This document shows positions 1 through 8,750 of a stretch of 64,000 nucleotides of DNA, one piece after another. A model generated the notes under the pieces. The model ran no database searches and was not told the origin of the DNA. It saw nothing but the letters and a program-made list of their open reading frames with translations. The DNA lies in the NCBI GenBank assembly GCA_963841445.1, contig CAWJCP010000002.1, forward strand, positions 496,001-560,000, in the 5' to 3' direction. The translations under genes and the position numbers were made by a program. Positions within the stretch are counted from its first letter, which is position 1; every line of letters starts with the position of its first letter. This DNA is from Mayfieldus sp963841445. Lineage in GTDB: Bacteria; Actinomycetota; Thermoleophilia; Solirubrobacterales; 70-9.

Positions 1-260
1 GTCCCTCACGATTGACGTGACTACCAAAAACCTCACCTCCGTGGAGTTGGAACTGTGCGATTCATATCAAGGACCGGGGACACCTCCCTGGCTCTCAAGA
101 TGAAAAACCCCGCAAGCAGCCGATGTTGCGTGCTCGTTATTGAGCTTGGGTTAGATGCGGACCGTCGCCAGGCTCGATCGGCGGCGGGACTGGACGAATT
201 GCGGCCATTCACTTCAACCGGGTCGAGGCCGTCGCGGCGAAGCCGGGCTACGAGCCATCC
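1..260. other. no supported gene at window edge
   Basis: No reading frame here has convincing codon bias, a recognisable product or a ribosome binding site. The first ~150 bases look less GC-rich than the rest of the window. The stretch lies downstream of the lipoprotein gene that ends at 261 and may be intergenic, or hold the tail of something outside the window. Confidence 0.4.
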
Positions 261-740
261 TTAGACGATCGGGCCGCCGCCTCCGGACCCCCCACCGCCG
301 CCGAGCGGGTTGGGGAGCCGCCGCCACTGCGCGATCTTGCCGTCCTTGATCACGAACGCGGTGCGGGCGATCTGTCCCGCCCCGGGCCCGCAGGATCCTC
401 CGGGACGCTCGGTGAGCCGGAAGGTGGCGGCGATGAAGCGGCCCAGGGGCCGGGCACGGACCAGCTTCGCCCCGCAGGGCAGTGCGCGGTTGAAGGCGAC
501 GACGTCGGCGCGTGATCGCAGGGTCAACGGGCCGGTGCCGTTCTCGGCGATGCTTGGCAGCGCGAAGTAGCCGGCGGCGCCCCGCACGTCGCCGTCGGTC
601 AGCGTGTTCGCCCAGCCCTCGATCACCACAACCCCCTCGTGGCCGGACGGCGGCGATGCATCGTCGCTGCCGCCGCCGCAGGCGGCGAGAGAGCAGGCCA
701 GAGCGGCGATCGCGGCGAGGAGGGCCGGACGAGCACTCAC
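261..740 (-). CDS. secreted lipoprotein with NTF2/SnoaL-like domain
   Basis: This is a predicted lipoprotein of about 159 residues. The GTG at 740 starts a short positively charged n-region and a hydrophobic stretch ending in the lipobox LAAC, followed by GGGSDD. An upstream start at 776 would add 12 residues but give a poorer signal peptide. The mature part (VVIEGWANTLTDGD, then a Cys-containing middle, then TAFVIKDGKIAQWRRL) has the helix-plus-curved-sheet pattern of NTF2-like proteins, with the typical final strand where 'DGKI' precedes an Arg-rich end. The C-terminus is a Gly-rich tail. It is divergent from the SOS cassette, with about 100 bp between them. The ligand or role cannot be told; the NTF2-like fold is inference from pattern only. 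Confidence 0.6.
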   Translation of the reverse strand: MSARPALLAAIAALACSLAACGGGSDDASPPSGHEGVVVIEGWANTLTDGDVRGAAGYFALPSIAENGTGPLTLRSRADVVAFNRALPCGAKLVRARPLGRFIAATFRLTERPGGSCGPGAGQIARTAFVIKDGKIAQWRRLPNPLGGGGGSGGGGPIV

Positions 741-783
741 GCGTCGATCATCGCAGGGCGATGGGGCCGGGCTCACTCATCTG

Positions 784-817
784 CCCTTGACTGGCGAATC
801 TTCCCCTTGACTGGCGA
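784..817 (+). repeat. 14-bp direct repeat with 20-bp period upstream of imuB
   Basis: The sequence CCCTTGACTGGCGA occurs at 784-797 and again at 804-817. The 20-bp period is two helical turns, so both copies face the same side of the DNA. Each copy contains TTGACT, a good -35 hexamer. The second copy lies 12 bp before TATACG (825-830), which overlaps the LexA palindrome. Confidence 0.6.
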
Positions 818-825
818 GACGGTTT

Positions 826-845
826 ATACGAACATATGTTCGTAT
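826..845 (+). promoter_or_regulatory. LexA (SOS) box overlapping the imuB start
   Basis: ATACGAACATATGTTCGTAT is a perfect 20-bp palindrome containing the actinobacterial/Gram-positive LexA core GAAC-N4-GTTC. It overlaps the ATG at 844, so LexA bound here would cover the promoter's -10 region and the translation start. Together with the error-prone polymerase genes that follow, this is strong evidence of SOS control. Confidence 0.9.
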
Positions 846-2079
846 GACGATCGGATGCGTGCTGGTTCCGCGCTTCTCCCTGCTCGCGGTCGCGGGAGAG
901 CGCGAGGAGCTGCTGCGCCGGCCGGTCGCCCTCGCCCCTGAGCCGGGCGGGGCGCAGGTGCTGGGGGAGGTCAGCGGCGCCGCCGAGGCCCGCGAGCTGC
1001 GCGACGGGATGCCGCTCGACGAAGCGCTCTCGCGCTGCCCCGGCCTGGCCCTGCTCCCCCCCGATCCGGAGCGAGCCGCGCGACTGTGGGAGCAGGCGCT
1101 TCGCGAGCTGGAGGGAATCGGAGCGACGGTCGAATCGGAGCGCGCCGGAGAGGCGTTCTTCGAAGCGGGCGGGCTGCGCGGGCTGCACGGCAGCATCGGC
1201 GGGACGCTGCGACGGGCCCGCGACGCGGTCGGGATGCCGGCCAGGGTCGCGGCCGGCCCGACGCGATTCGTGGCCTATGCCGCCGCGACGGAGGCGAAGG
1301 GACGGCGTGGATCGCTGCGCGAGCTGGTGATCAGCGCCGAGCTGGCCCGCGAGCTCCTCTCCCCTCTGTCGGTCTGCCTGCTCGGCGCTCGGCTCGACCC
1401 CGAAGGGACCCGCGGCCACGAGCTCGTCGCGGTCCTGGAGCGGCTCGGCGTAAAGACGCTCGGCATGCTCGCCGGCCTGCCGCGGGACGCGGTGGCGGAT
1501 CGCTTCGGGGCCCTCGGGCTGCGGGCGCGGCGGTTGGCCCACGGCGACGACGAGCCGCTGCAGCCCCGCGAGCCGCGGCTGGCTCTGCTCGCGGTCGTCG
1601 AGCTGCCGGAGGCGGCGGCGGGGCCGCAGCTGGAGCGGGCCCTGTCGCTGCTCGTCGACCGCCTGCTCGCCGAGCCCGGGCGGCAGGGCCGGATGCTGCG
1701 GGCGCTGCGACTCGGCGCCCATCTCGCCGGCGGCGGCGGCTGGCGACGCGAGGTGGCGCTGCGACGTCCGAGCGCCTCGCCGGAGCTGCTGCGGGTGGCG
1801 CTTGCCCCCCGCCTGCTGGAGCTGCCCGGCCCCGCTACGGCCCTTGTGCTCGAGGCGACCGCTCTCGGGCCGCCGAGCGGCGAGCAGCTGGAGCTGGCCC
1901 GGCGCGAGGTGGAGCGCCGCCGCGCTCGGCTCGGCGAGGCGGTGCGCCAGGTGCGCGCGGCCGCGGGGGCGGACGCGCTGCTGCGGGTCCTCGAGGTGGA
2001 TCCCACCTCGCGCGTCCCCGAGCGCCGGGCCCTGCTCACCCCCTTCCTTCCCCCTGCCGGCTCCGAAGAGGGCTCGTGA
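844..2079 (+). CDS. imuB: ImuB-like Y-family polymerase homologue
   Basis: This 411-residue protein is related to DNA polymerase IV/UmuC. It reads like ImuB, the polymerase-fold subunit that in mycobacteria and caulobacters links DnaE2 to the beta clamp for SOS translesion synthesis. The N-terminus has VLVPRFSLLAVA and then AREL..GMPLDEALSRCPGLALLPPD, as in the palm of Y-family proteins. The middle has 'RVAAGPTRFVAYAAA' and the helix-hairpin-helix-like LGVKTLGMLAGLPRDAVADRFG. The acidic catalytic residues of active Y-family enzymes are not evident, as expected for ImuB. The ATG overlaps a LexA box. The gene overlaps the next one by GTGA (2076-2079). No imuA-like partner is seen upstream. Confidence 0.85.
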   Translation: MTIGCVLVPRFSLLAVAGEREELLRRPVALAPEPGGAQVLGEVSGAAEARELRDGMPLDEALSRCPGLALLPPDPERAARLWEQALRELEGIGATVESERAGEAFFEAGGLRGLHGSIGGTLRRARDAVGMPARVAAGPTRFVAYAAATEAKGRRGSLRELVISAELARELLSPLSVCLLGARLDPEGTRGHELVAVLERLGVKTLGMLAGLPRDAVADRFGALGLRARRLAHGDDEPLQPREPRLALLAVVELPEAAAGPQLERALSLLVDRLLAEPGRQGRMLRALRLGAHLAGGGGWRREVALRRPSASPELLRVALAPRLLELPGPATALVLEATALGPPSGEQLELARREVERRRARLGEAVRQVRAAAGADALLRVLEVDPTSRVPERRALLTPFLPPAGSEEGS

Positions 2080-2324
2080 ACCCGCCCCCGCGACGCCTCT
2101 ACGCACCCCGCCCGGCCCGCGTCGAGGTCGGCGTCGACGGCGTGCCGCTTGCGATCGAGTCGGTCGGCGTCGAATCGGTGCGCGAGGAGTGGCTGGTCGA
2201 GGACCGCTGGTGGACCGAGCGCCCGCTGCGACGCCGCTATTTCGAGGTCGTCCTCACCGACGGACGGGACGTGGTCGTCTTCGAGGCCGAGGACTCGGCC
2301 TCCTGGTTTGCGCAGCGCGCCTGA
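2076..2324 (+). CDS. DUF6504 family small protein
   Basis: An 82-residue protein starts at a GTG inside the imuB stop (GTGA) and ends in TGATG, which also starts dnaE2. The three genes are therefore translationally coupled. The segment LAIESVGVESVREEWLVEDRWWTERPLRRRYFEVVLTDG matches, from memory of the family, DUF6504 proteins found beside Y-family polymerase and dnaE2 genes in Actinobacteria. They are rich in Trp, Arg and Glu and probably form a small beta-barrel. The biochemical role is unknown. Constant association with imuB/dnaE2 suggests an accessory part of the mutasome, which is inference. Confidence 0.75.
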   Translation: MNPPPRRLYAPRPARVEVGVDGVPLAIESVGVESVREEWLVEDRWWTERPLRRRYFEVVLTDGRDVVVFEAEDSASWFAQRA

Positions 2325-5300
2325 TGGGCGCCTCCGGCCCCCGGGACGATCCCCCCTACGTCGAGCTGCACTGCCACTCGGCCTTCTCATTTCTCGACGG
2401 GGCCTCGGACCCGAGCGAGTTGGCGGCGGTGGCGGCAAACTTTGGCTATCCCGCCCTTGCGCTGACCGATCACGATGGCTTGTGGGGCTCGATGGAGTTC
2501 GCCCACGCCTGCAAGGGTTTCGGCATACGCCCGATCACCGGTGCGGAGGTAACCGTGCGTCCACCGGGGGGGCAGCATTCGGCCGGTGGGCGGGGTCGCG
2601 AGGCAGGGCTATGGGGTGGTTGGCTGCCGAGCGAGCCCCGCCCGACGGCCCCAGCGGTCGGACCCGCGGCCGAGCGGCCCCATCCCGCGGAAGAGGCGTT
2701 CCACCTCACCCTCCTCGTCGAAGATGCGACCGGATACAAGAACCTCTGCCGGCTGCTGACCAAGTCCCACGAGCACACGCGCGAGGGGCCGCAGCGCCGG
2801 GCCGGGCAGCCGTCAGTCGCGTTGGAGGAAGTCGAGCGGCGCGCCGAGGGGCTGGTCTGCCTCTCGGGATGCGCCGGCGAGGGCGCCCTGGCGGGCCGCT
2901 GGGAGCGGGGCCGGCTCGGCGAAGCGGAGCGCTTGGGACAGCGGCTGCGGGAGGCGTTCGGGCGTGATCGGTTCCGGGTCGAGCTACAGCGCCCCTACTG
3001 GCGCCGCGACGGGGCTCGCAACCGCTGGCTCGCCGGGCTCGCGGAGCGGATCGGGGTGCCGCCGGTCGCGACCGGCGACGTCCACTGCCACGACCGCTGC
3101 CGCTCCCGCCTCCAGGACGCCTTCGTCGCGGTGCGCCTCGGGGCGACCCTGGAGGGATCCGAGCCGGCGCGGCGCGGAAACTCGGCCTCGGTGCTCTCCG
3201 CCCCCGAGGCGATGGCAGGGCGCTTCCACGAGCACCCGGCGGCAATCCATGAGAGCTCGGTGCTCGCGGAGCGGCTGCGCTTCGACCTCACCAGCGAGCT
3301 CGGCTACCGCTACCCCGGCGCCGAGGACCCGGGCGCCGACCGGCGGCTCGCGGAGCTCTGCCGGGAGCTGCTCGAGCGCCGCTACGCCGGCCCGCGGCGC
3401 GGCGAGGCGCGCCGCCGGCTCGAGGAGGAGCTGCGGATCATCCGGACGCTGCGCCTCTCCGGCTTCTTCCTGCTGCATCGGGACATGCTGGAGCTGGCGC
3501 GCGAGGTCGCCGCCGAGGTGCGCGGCCCTGAGTCAGCGCGATCCGTGTTGCCCCCGGGGCGGGGACGGGGCTCGAGCGTCAGCTCGATCGTCTGCTATCT
3601 GAGCGGGCTCTCGCACGTCGATCCGATCGAGGCAGATCTGTTCGCGGGTCGCTTCCTCAACGAGGAGGTCAGCGCGGTGCCCGACATCGACCTCGACTTC
3701 CCCCGCGACATCCGCGAGAAGCTGATCCCGCGCGTTCACGAGCGCTACGGGGCGGATCGCTCGGCGCTGGTCGCCGCCTTTCCGACCTACCGTCCGAAGG
3801 GGGTCGTGCGCGACCTCGGCAAGGCACTGGGACTGCCTCCCGGGGAGATCGAGCGGGTGGCGCGGATCGCCGACTATCACGGCGGACCCGAGGCGCTACA
3901 GCGCGACGTCGCAACCGCGATCGGCGCTGAGCGGGCGGAGTCGGTGCGCTGGCGGCGGCTGGTCGAGGTCGGCGCCGAGGCGCTGGGCCTGCCGCGCCAC
4001 GCGTCCCAGCATCCCGGCGGGATGGTGCTCTCGACCCAGCCGCTGATCGAGACCTGCCCGGTCGTCCCGGCGGCAATGGAGGGGCGCCAGATCGCGCAGT
4101 GGGACAAGGACTCCTGCGCCGACGCGGGCTTCTTGAAGATCGACCTGCTCGGTCTGGGGATGCTCTCCGCGGTCGAGCGCTGCGTCGAGGAGGTGGCTCG
4201 GGCGCGCGGCGAGCGGCTCGACCTCTCGCGCATCCCGCTCGACGATCCGCGGACCTACGCGGCGATCCAGCGCGCCGAGACGACCGGGGTCTTTCAGATC
4301 GAGAGCCGCGCGCAAATGCAGATGCTGCCCCGCACCCTGCCCCGGGACCTCGACGACCTCACCGTGCAGGTGGCGCTGGTCCGCCCCGGGCCGATCCAGG
4401 GTGGCGCGATCCACCCCTACATCGAGCGGCGTCGGATGCTGCGCGAGGACCCCTCCTACGAGGTGCCCTTCGACCACCCCTCGCTGCGCCCGGCGCTCTC
4501 CGAGACGCTGGGGGCGATCGTCTTTCAGGAGCAGGTGATCGAGGTGGCGATGGCGCTGGCCGGCTTCGGCGCCGGCGAGGCGGAGGGCCTGCGCCGGGCG
4601 ATGAGCCGCAAGCGCTCCGAGGCCGCGATCCTCGCCCACCGCGAGCGCTTCATCGACGGCGCCATCGAGCGTGGCGTGGAGCGCGCCGTCGCGGAGCGCG
4701 TCTTCGCCCAGATCGAGGGCTTCTCCGGCTTCGGCTTCCCGAAGGCCCACTCGGCCGCCTTCGCGCTGCTCGCCTACCAGTCGGCCTGGCTGCGCGAGCA
4801 TCGGGCGCCGGAGTTCCTCTGCTCGCTGCTCAACGAGCAGCCGATGGGCTTCTATCCCCCCGATGCGCTCGTGCACGAGGCGCAGCGGCGCGGGATCGGG
4901 GTCCTGCCGCCGGACGTCAACCGCAGCCAGGTGTTGTGCCAGGTCGAGATCTCCGACGCAAACCGCTCGCCCGCGGGTCCTGTCGCGGGAAGCAGCGTCC
5001 CCGAGATCTCATCCGCTTCCAGGCTCGTCGTTCGAGTCGGCCTCGGCTACGTCAACGGCGTGGTCGAGGACGAGATGCGAGCGCTTGTCGAGGAGCGGAA
5101 TCGACGCGGGCCGTACGAGGGGGTCGCCGATCTGGCCTCGCGCTCGGGGGCGAGTCGAGACGGGCTCGAGCGCCTGGCCTGGGCGGGGGCGCTCGACCGG
5201 CTCGAGCCAGGCGGCCGACGGGCCGCCCTGTGGAGACTCGGCACCGCGCCGGGCGGACAGCGGCTCGGGGGTGGGACCCAGCTCTCGCTGCCGCTCGAGC

Positions 5301-5851
5301 CGCCCGCCGCGCCCGAGCTGCCGGAGCTGGGACGCTGGGAGCGCGTTCTGGCCGACTACCGCTCGACCGGGATGACGCTGGGCGAGCACCCGATGGGGCT
5401 GCTGCGCGACGAGCTTGGAGACGGTGTGGCGCTCGCCGTCGAGCTGGAAACGATCCGCGACGGCGCCGTCGTGCAGGTTGCCGGGCTGGTCGTCGCCCGC
5501 CAGCGACCCGCGACCGCCAAGGGGGTCGTCTTCATGCTGCTCGAGGACGAGTCGGGGACGATCAACCTGGTCCTCCCTCCCCCGGTCTTTGAGCACCACC
5601 GCGCCGAGGCCCGTACGGCGCCGCTCCTGCGGGCAAGCGGCCGCCTCGAGCGCCGCCAGGGGGCGACCAACGTCGTCGTCGCCCGCCTGCAGCGGATCGA
5701 GCGCCCGGACCTGCCGCTCGCCGAGGTCCGCTCGATCGAGCCGCCGTTCGGGCGCGAGACCGGTCGCGGTCGCAGCGACTGGGAGCCGATCCCGCAGGAG
5801 CTTGCCGCGGCCGCCCCCGCCGCGCACAGCTTCGGGCGTCGTGGGCGATGA
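2324..5851 (+). CDS. dnaE2: error-prone DNA polymerase DnaE2
   Basis: This 1175-residue C-family polymerase alpha subunit extends DNA past lesions during SOS mutagenesis. The PHP domain begins at residue ~12 with ELHCHSAFSFLDGASDP (HxH at 16-18). Around residues 80-125 the PHP part carries a Gly/Pro-rich insertion before FHLTLLVED. The palm has PDIDLDFPRD near residues 453-462, giving the catalytic Asp pair (D454, D456). HPGGMVLSTQPL, GVFQIESRAQMQM and GFPKAHSAAFALLAYQSAWL are typical of DnaE. A C-terminal OB-fold (about 1045-1120, VQVAGLVVARQ..KGVVFMLLEDESGTINLVLPP) is present. The length and 'GRGSSVSSIVCYLSGLSHVDPI' fit DnaE2 rather than replicative DnaE1. It is the last gene of the LexA-controlled cassette. 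Confidence 0.93.
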   Translation: MGASGPRDDPPYVELHCHSAFSFLDGASDPSELAAVAANFGYPALALTDHDGLWGSMEFAHACKGFGIRPITGAEVTVRPPGGQHSAGGRGREAGLWGGWLPSEPRPTAPAVGPAAERPHPAEEAFHLTLLVEDATGYKNLCRLLTKSHEHTREGPQRRAGQPSVALEEVERRAEGLVCLSGCAGEGALAGRWERGRLGEAERLGQRLREAFGRDRFRVELQRPYWRRDGARNRWLAGLAERIGVPPVATGDVHCHDRCRSRLQDAFVAVRLGATLEGSEPARRGNSASVLSAPEAMAGRFHEHPAAIHESSVLAERLRFDLTSELGYRYPGAEDPGADRRLAELCRELLERRYAGPRRGEARRRLEEELRIIRTLRLSGFFLLHRDMLELAREVAAEVRGPESARSVLPPGRGRGSSVSSIVCYLSGLSHVDPIEADLFAGRFLNEEVSAVPDIDLDFPRDIREKLIPRVHERYGADRSALVAAFPTYRPKGVVRDLGKALGLPPGEIERVARIADYHGGPEALQRDVATAIGAERAESVRWRRLVEVGAEALGLPRHASQHPGGMVLSTQPLIETCPVVPAAMEGRQIAQWDKDSCADAGFLKIDLLGLGMLSAVERCVEEVARARGERLDLSRIPLDDPRTYAAIQRAETTGVFQIESRAQMQMLPRTLPRDLDDLTVQVALVRPGPIQGGAIHPYIERRRMLREDPSYEVPFDHPSLRPALSETLGAIVFQEQVIEVAMALAGFGAGEAEGLRRAMSRKRSEAAILAHRERFIDGAIERGVERAVAERVFAQIEGFSGFGFPKAHSAAFALLAYQSAWLREHRAPEFLCSLLNEQPMGFYPPDALVHEAQRRGIGVLPPDVNRSQVLCQVEISDANRSPAGPVAGSSVPEISSASRLVVRVGLGYVNGVVEDEMRALVEERNRRGPYEGVADLASRSGASRDGLERLAWAGALDRLEPGGRRAALWRLGTAPGGQRLGGGTQLSLPLEPPAAPELPELGRWERVLADYRSTGMTLGEHPMGLLRDELGDGVALAVELETIRDGAVVQVAGLVVARQRPATAKGVVFMLLEDESGTINLVLPPPVFEHHRAEARTAPLLRASGRLERRQGATNVVVARLQRIERPDLPLAEVRSIEPPFGRETGRGRSDWEPIPQELAAAAPAAHSFGRRGR

Positions 5852-5934
5852 TCATCGAATCGGCCCCCGTCCCACCCGGTGGCCCGTGCCTGGGATGCAA
5901 GAAGGCCTGCAAACCATGCTTTCCGTCCGCCTGC

Positions 5935-5946
5935 GAACATAGGTTC
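5935..5946 (+). promoter_or_regulatory. second LexA-type box
   Basis: GAACATAGGTTC fits GAAC-N4-GTTC with both half-sites intact. It ends 6 bases before the ATG at 5953, a position like the imuB box. It falls just after dnaE2, so a separate SOS-regulated transcript may start here. Confidence 0.65.
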
Positions 5947-5952
5947 TCATCC

Positions 5953-6147
5953 ATGCAAGGAAGACGAACGCAAATCGCACGACGGCTGGCCGACGCAGCC
6001 GACCTGATGATCGATTTCGCCACCCTCGGCGAGTACGGGCTCGAGCCCGTCGCGGAGCCTCAACCCCCGGAATGCCGGGCCGGGAGGCGGCGGGCCACCC
6101 GCCCTCCCGCGCATTCCCGGGGCTCCGCTGGGCTCGCGGTTCGCTGA
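5953..6147 (+). CDS. small ORF behind a LexA box
   Basis: This 64-residue ORF has good third-position G/C bias over its first half (QIARRLADAADLMIDFATLGEYGLEPVAE). That half would form amphipathic helices and is the most credible coding part. The tail is Arg/Pro/Gly-rich and coincides with a strong hairpin in the DNA. The frame stays open back to 5848 and would add a Cys-rich stretch, but that extension would put the LexA box inside the coding region, so the ATG at 5953 is preferred. No family is recognised. The box suggests a DNA-damage-induced small protein, which is inference. Confidence 0.5.
   Translation: MQGRRTQIARRLADAADLMIDFATLGEYGLEPVAEPQPPECRAGRRRATRPPAHSRGSAGLAVR
6065..6122. terminator. 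large GC-rich hairpin between convergent genes
   Basis: CCCCGGAATGC (6065-6075) pairs with GCATTCCCGGGG (6111-6122) with one bulge. Inside it GGGAGGCGG (6082-6090) can pair with CCCGCCCTCCC (6098-6108). No U-tract follows on either strand, so intrinsic termination is not assured. Its place between convergent genes fits a terminator or mRNA-end structure. Confidence 0.4.
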
Positions 6148-6153
6148 CCCGGC

Positions 6154-6423
6154 TCAGCGAACCTGGGCCGGCCCGCGGCTGGCGATGAATCGCTCGTAGA
6201 CGAAGAGCAGCAGCAGCACCCCGATCACGGCCCCGATCAGGCCGCCGAGATCGAAGGCATCGTTGTCGCCGATGCCCAACAGCTCGGTGAAGATCAGAAA
6301 GCCGACCAGTGACCCGGCGAGGCCGAGGATCAGGGTCATGATGATTCCCATCTCCTGCTTGCCCGGCATCAGCGCCCGACCCAGAAAGCCGGCCACCAGC
6401 CCGAGAATTGCCGCTCCGATCAT
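6154..6423 (-). CDS. GlsB/YeaQ/YmgE-type small membrane protein
   Basis: An 89-residue protein with three hydrophobic segments (IGAAILGLVAGFLGRALMPG, GIIMTLILGLAGSLVGFLIF, GGLIGAVIGVLLLLFVYERF). The GxxAGxLGRxLxPGKQ.MG motif after the first segment is characteristic of the GlsB/YeaQ/YmgE (transglycosylase-associated) family. These are small integral membrane proteins often induced by envelope or general stress. The ATG at 6423 follows GGGGAGGAAAG, an excellent Shine-Dalgarno sequence. The longer frame starting at 6480 has no such signal. It lies just downstream of the rrn terminator in the same direction, so it needs its own promoter in 6424-6517. Confidence 0.85.
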   Translation of the reverse strand: MIGAAILGLVAGFLGRALMPGKQEMGIIMTLILGLAGSLVGFLIFTELLGIGDNDAFDLGGLIGAVIGVLLLLFVYERFIASRGPAQVR

Positions 6424-6517
6424 CTTTCCTCCCCTTCGATGGTTGACGCTTGGCCCCCTTCCCCGCTCCGCGGCGGCCAAACCCGAATCGCCAAGCCAAA
6501 CCTACCGGGCCGGCACG

Positions 6518-6543
6518 AAAAGGCCCCCGCCGAAGCGGGGGCC
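6518..6543 (-). terminator. rho-independent terminator of the rrn operon
   Basis: Read on the minus strand, GGCCCCCGC, a TTCG loop and GCGGGGGCC form a perfect 9-bp stem followed by TTTT. It lies 14 bases past the 5S gene end and is a textbook intrinsic terminator. Confidence 0.92.
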
Positions 6544-6556
6544 AGAAGATGAAAAG

Positions 6557-6674
6557 AACCGGCGGCGACCTACTCTCCCAGGCGGTTGCCCACCAAGTAC
6601 CATCGGCGCTGAGGGGCTTAACTGCTCTGTTCGGAATGGGAAGAGGTGTTTCCCCCTCGCTATTCGCCACCGGA
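6557..6674 (-). rRNA. rrf: 5S ribosomal RNA
   Basis: About 118 nt. The minus strand reads CCGGTGGCGAATAGCGAGG, the conserved CCCATTCCGAACAGAGCAGTT core, then GGTACTTGGTGGGCAACCGCC and GGGAGAGTAGGTCGCCGCCGG. The two ends pair as helix I. It is the last gene of the rrn operon. Ends are approximate to a few bases. Confidence 0.93.
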
Positions 6675-6702
6675 AATCTGGCGAGACCGCACCCCGGCGG
6701 AG

Positions 6703-6722
6703 CTTGAAAACTGCACAAAGCC
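6703..6722 (-). repeat. 3' arm of the 23S processing stem
   Basis: The plus strand CTTGAAAACTGCACAAAGCC is the inverted complement of 10814-10833 (GGCTCTGTGCAGTTTTCAAG) with one G/A difference, which is a G.U pair in RNA. The two arms bracket the 23S gene and would form a 20-bp stem of the kind cut by RNase III. Confidence 0.8.
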
Positions 6723-7021
6723 TCAAGGCAATAAATATCCGTCAAGCCCTCGACCCATTAGTACCGCTCGGCTGAGCGCATTGCTGCGCGTACACCGTCG
6801 GCCTATCAACCTGGTGGTCTACCAGGGGTCTTACTCCCTCAAGGGGATGGGAGAGCTCATCTCGAGGACGGCTTCCCGCTTAGATGCCTTCAGCGGTTAT
6901 CCGTTCCGGGCGTAGCTAGCCTGCAGTGCCCTTGGCAGGACAACAGATACACCAGAGGCCCGTTCATCCCGGTCCTCTCGTACTAGGGATGACTCCTCTC
7001 AACTCTCCAACGCCCACAGCA

Positions 7022-7104
<83 letters not shown>

Positions 7105-7108
7105 ACTC

Positions 7109-7150
<42 letters not shown>

Positions 7151-7176
7151 GTTCGTCGATGTGGACTCTTGGAACC

Positions 7177-7219
<43 letters not shown>

Positions 7220-7338
7220 CGGCGCTTCCACTTGCAACCGCCGGATCACTAAGCCCAACTTTCGTTCCTGCTCGACCCGTCGGTCTCGCAGTCAAGCTCC
7301 CTTATTGCCTTTACACTCTTCGCACGATTTCCAACCGT

Positions 7339-7407
<69 letters not shown>

Positions 7408-7550
7408 ACACTGTTCACCGCCCGGATAACGGCGCGGTGTTAGAGATCCAGAACACCAAGGGTGGTATCTCAAGGTTGGCTCCCCGGCAGCCGAAGCCAC
7501 CGGTTCAAAGCCTCCCACCTATCCTGAGCGAGGTGTCCCGAACCCCAATA

Positions 7551-7586
<36 letters not shown>

Positions 7587-7660
7587 TAGCTGTGGGTACT
7601 CGGCATCTTCACCGAGACTTTAATTTCACCGAGTCCCTCGTTGAGACAGCGTCCAAGTCG

Positions 7661-8444
<784 letters not shown>

Positions 8445-8458
8445 ACCTTAGGACCGTT

Positions 8459-8750
8459 CCTTAACTGTTACGACCTCGATCTCTCGAGGCGGGTGACCAT
8501 TTCTGATCACCTCTCATGGTCGCCCATGAGAGCGGACTATCTCATCTCTCCTTCTCTCTCAGCGGAGAGCTCGGCGTATAGTCTCTGAGGATTCCTGGGG
8601 ACGGCTCCTGAGTTGAGCCACGTGTCACCAGGCCTTTCCTGCTGATTGCCCGCACCGGACGCATTATCACTGCCACGATAGTGGCGAGTAGCGCCGGATT
8701 CTCGGGTGTTCCAGCATATAGCCGAGTTTTACAACTACCTCGGTCAACTG
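8459..8750 (-). mobile_element. ORF-less group I intron at 23S position 1917
   Basis: A 292-nt insertion follows U1917, inside the H69 loop; this is the L1917 site also used in Coxiella. The minus strand starts CAGTTGACC and contains GGTAGTT, whose GUAGUU guide pairs with the 5' exon AACUAU (U.G at the splice site, six pairs). Core elements are GCTATATGCTGGAA (P/P4), CAGCAGGAAAGG (Q), TCAGAGACTAT (R) and GAGATAGTCC (S). P7 pairs GACTAT (8583-8578) with ATAGTC (8540-8535). P9 is CTCTCATGG-GCGA-CCATGAGAG (8532-8511). A further CCTCGA-GAGA-TCGAGG hairpin lies near the 3' end. The intron ends TTAAGG, giving a canonical terminal G. It has no coding capacity. Confidence 0.88.

Noticed and set aside
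5848..5952. Cys-rich N-terminal extension of the small SOS ORF
   Set aside because: It would place the LexA box inside the coding region and depends on a start overlapping the dnaE2 stop; the Cys spacing fits no known motif.
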